Positions 62,848 through 64,000 of a stretch of DNA of 64,000 nucleotides are shown in pieces. The stretch comes from Bacillota bacterium (GTDB taxonomy: Bacteria; Bacillota; Bacilli; Alicyclobacillales; SLC66): contig JAKACX010000002.1 of the NCBI GenBank assembly GCA_021821055.1, forward strand, positions 40,636 to 104,635, in the 5' to 3' direction. The notes under the pieces were generated by a model. It worked only from the letters and a program-made list of their open reading frames with translations, was not told where the DNA came from and did no database searches. The translations under genes were made by a program, and so were the position numbers. Within the stretch, counting starts at the first letter, position 1. Each line of letters starts with the position of its first letter.

Positions 62848-64000
62848 TCACATGGTCATGAGCAGCAATTCCACCACATCGTAGGTCGCGACTTCATCCT
62901 CGACGCCTTTTGCCTTCGTCCCGTCGACCATCATCGTCATGCAGTACGGGCACGCGGTCGCAATCACGTCCGCGTGCGTCGCCAGCGCGTGTTCGGTGCG
63001 CAGCTCATTGATCCGTCCGGTCCCGGTTTCCTCCTTGAACATCGAACCGCCGCCCGCGCCGCAGCACATCGCCTTGTTGCGGTTCTTCTCCATTTCCACC
63101 AGTTCGAGACCCGGAATCCGCGTGAGCACCTCGCGCGGCGCCGAGTAGACGCCGTTGTAGCGGCCGAGGTAGCACGGGTCGTGGTAGGTCGCCCGCCGCT
63201 TGACGGGGTTCTTCGGCACAAGCCTGCCTTCGGCCAGCAAGGCGGCGAGCAACTCCGTGTGGTGCACCACCTCCGCCGAGAACCCGAAGTCGGCGTACTC
63301 CTTCTTGAACTGATTGTACGCATGCGGGTCGGTCGTGACAATTTTTGTGACGCCGTAAGCGCGAAACAGTTCGACATTGCGCTGCGCAAATTCCTGGTAG
63401 AGAAACTCGTTCCCCAGCCGCCGGGCGGAGTCGCCGTCGCTCTCCTCCTCTGTCCCGAGAATCGCGTAGCTGACCCCCGCCGTGTTGAGCAACTGCACGA
63501 AGGCCCGCGCGATCTTCTGGTTGCGCGGATCGAACGACGCCGCCGTCCCCACGTAGTACAGGTACTCCACCGCCGCATCCGGACCCGCATCCGCCAGCGT
63601 CGGAACGGCGAGGTCCTGCGTCCATTCGGCACGGGAGCTGCGCGGGCGCCCCCATTCGTTGGAGTGGCGCTCAAGGTTGGCGAACGCGCGATTGACCTGG
63701 GGCGACGCGCGTCCTTCGGTCAGCACGAGGTTGCGCCGCACATCGACGATCAGGCTGACGTGCTCGTTGTACACCGGGCACGCCTCTTCACAGGCGCGGC
63801 ACGTGGTGCACGCCCAGATCTCGTCCTCCGTGTAGATCCCGCCCACCAAAGGGGGCGGCGCGACCGGATCGCCCGCCTCGTCGACCGCCTCCGGGTCCTG
63901 CCGCAGCGCGAGCAGCGACGGCCCGGCCGCCACCAACTGGTCCCGCATCTTCATGATCAGGTACTTCGGCGACAGGTCCTTCCCGGTCAGCGTGGCCGGA
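62848..64000 (-). CDS. (Fe-S)-binding heterodisulfide reductase-like oxidoreductase (5' part beyond window edge)
   Basis: [43 protein letters not shown]; frame open to 64000 ([19 protein letters not shown]). Confidence 0.9.
   Translation of the reverse strand, partial: PATLTGKDLSPKYLIMKMRDQLVAAGPSLLALRQDPEAVDEAGDPVAPPPLVGGIYTEDEIWACTTCRACEEACPVYNEHVSLIVDVRRNLVLTEGRASPQVNRAFANLERHSNEWGRPRSSRAEWTQDLAVPTLADAGPDAAVEYLYYVGTAASFDPRNQKIARAFVQLLNTAGVSYAILGTEEESDGDSARRLGNEFLYQEFAQRNVELFRAYGVTKIVTTDPHAYNQFKKEYADFGFSAEVVHHTELLAALLAEGRLVPKNPVKRRATYHDPCYLGRYNGVYSAPREVLTRIPGLELVEMEKNRNKAMCCGAGGGSMFKEETGTGRINELRTEHALATHADVIATACPYCMTMMVDGTKAKGVEDEVATYDVVELLLMTM

Overview
High-GC Firmicutes chromosomal window, probably Alicyclobacillaceae-like and endospore-forming; this placement is inferred from gene content and order, no search was run. 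Nearly all genes are on the minus strand. The backbone order resembles the Bacillus subtilis ywm/atp/ywl/spoIIR/prfA/rho/fbaA/spo0F/pyrG/rpoE region: flhP-flhO-mbl-spoIIID-spoIIQ-murA-ywmB-DUF1146, an 11-gene complex I operon (nuoA-D, H-N, no nuoEFG), the full atp operon, wecB-upp-glyA-ywlG-ywlE-mntP, tsaC-spoIIR-prmC-prfA-rpmE, rho, dapL, talC-like, fba, spo0F, pyrG, rpoE, then a beta-oxidation block. A plus-strand glycosyltransferase/MFS/polysaccharide deacetylase operon sits at 30.6-34.5 kb. The main accessory region is 37.8-42.3 kb, between mntP and tsaC. It holds a decayed IS256-type transposase, an AT-rich palindrome, three DinB-family ORFs with a WYL regulator, a dispersed repeat and an alpha-oxoamine synthase fragment. 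Other notable signals: a dispersed intergenic repeat family with a shared GATGCGCCGCACATGGCGGTCT-like motif, a 102-bp-period direct repeat in the presumed atp leader, a 43-aa membrane ORF behind a sigma-A-like promoter abutting a perfect 27-bp palindrome, a near-consensus sigma-F promoter at spoIIQ, a palindrome with 0A-box-like cores at spo0F, a kce-kal pair between fba and spo0F, a transaldolase-like protein lacking the Schiff-base Lys, and absence of spoIID and rpiB from their usual positions.
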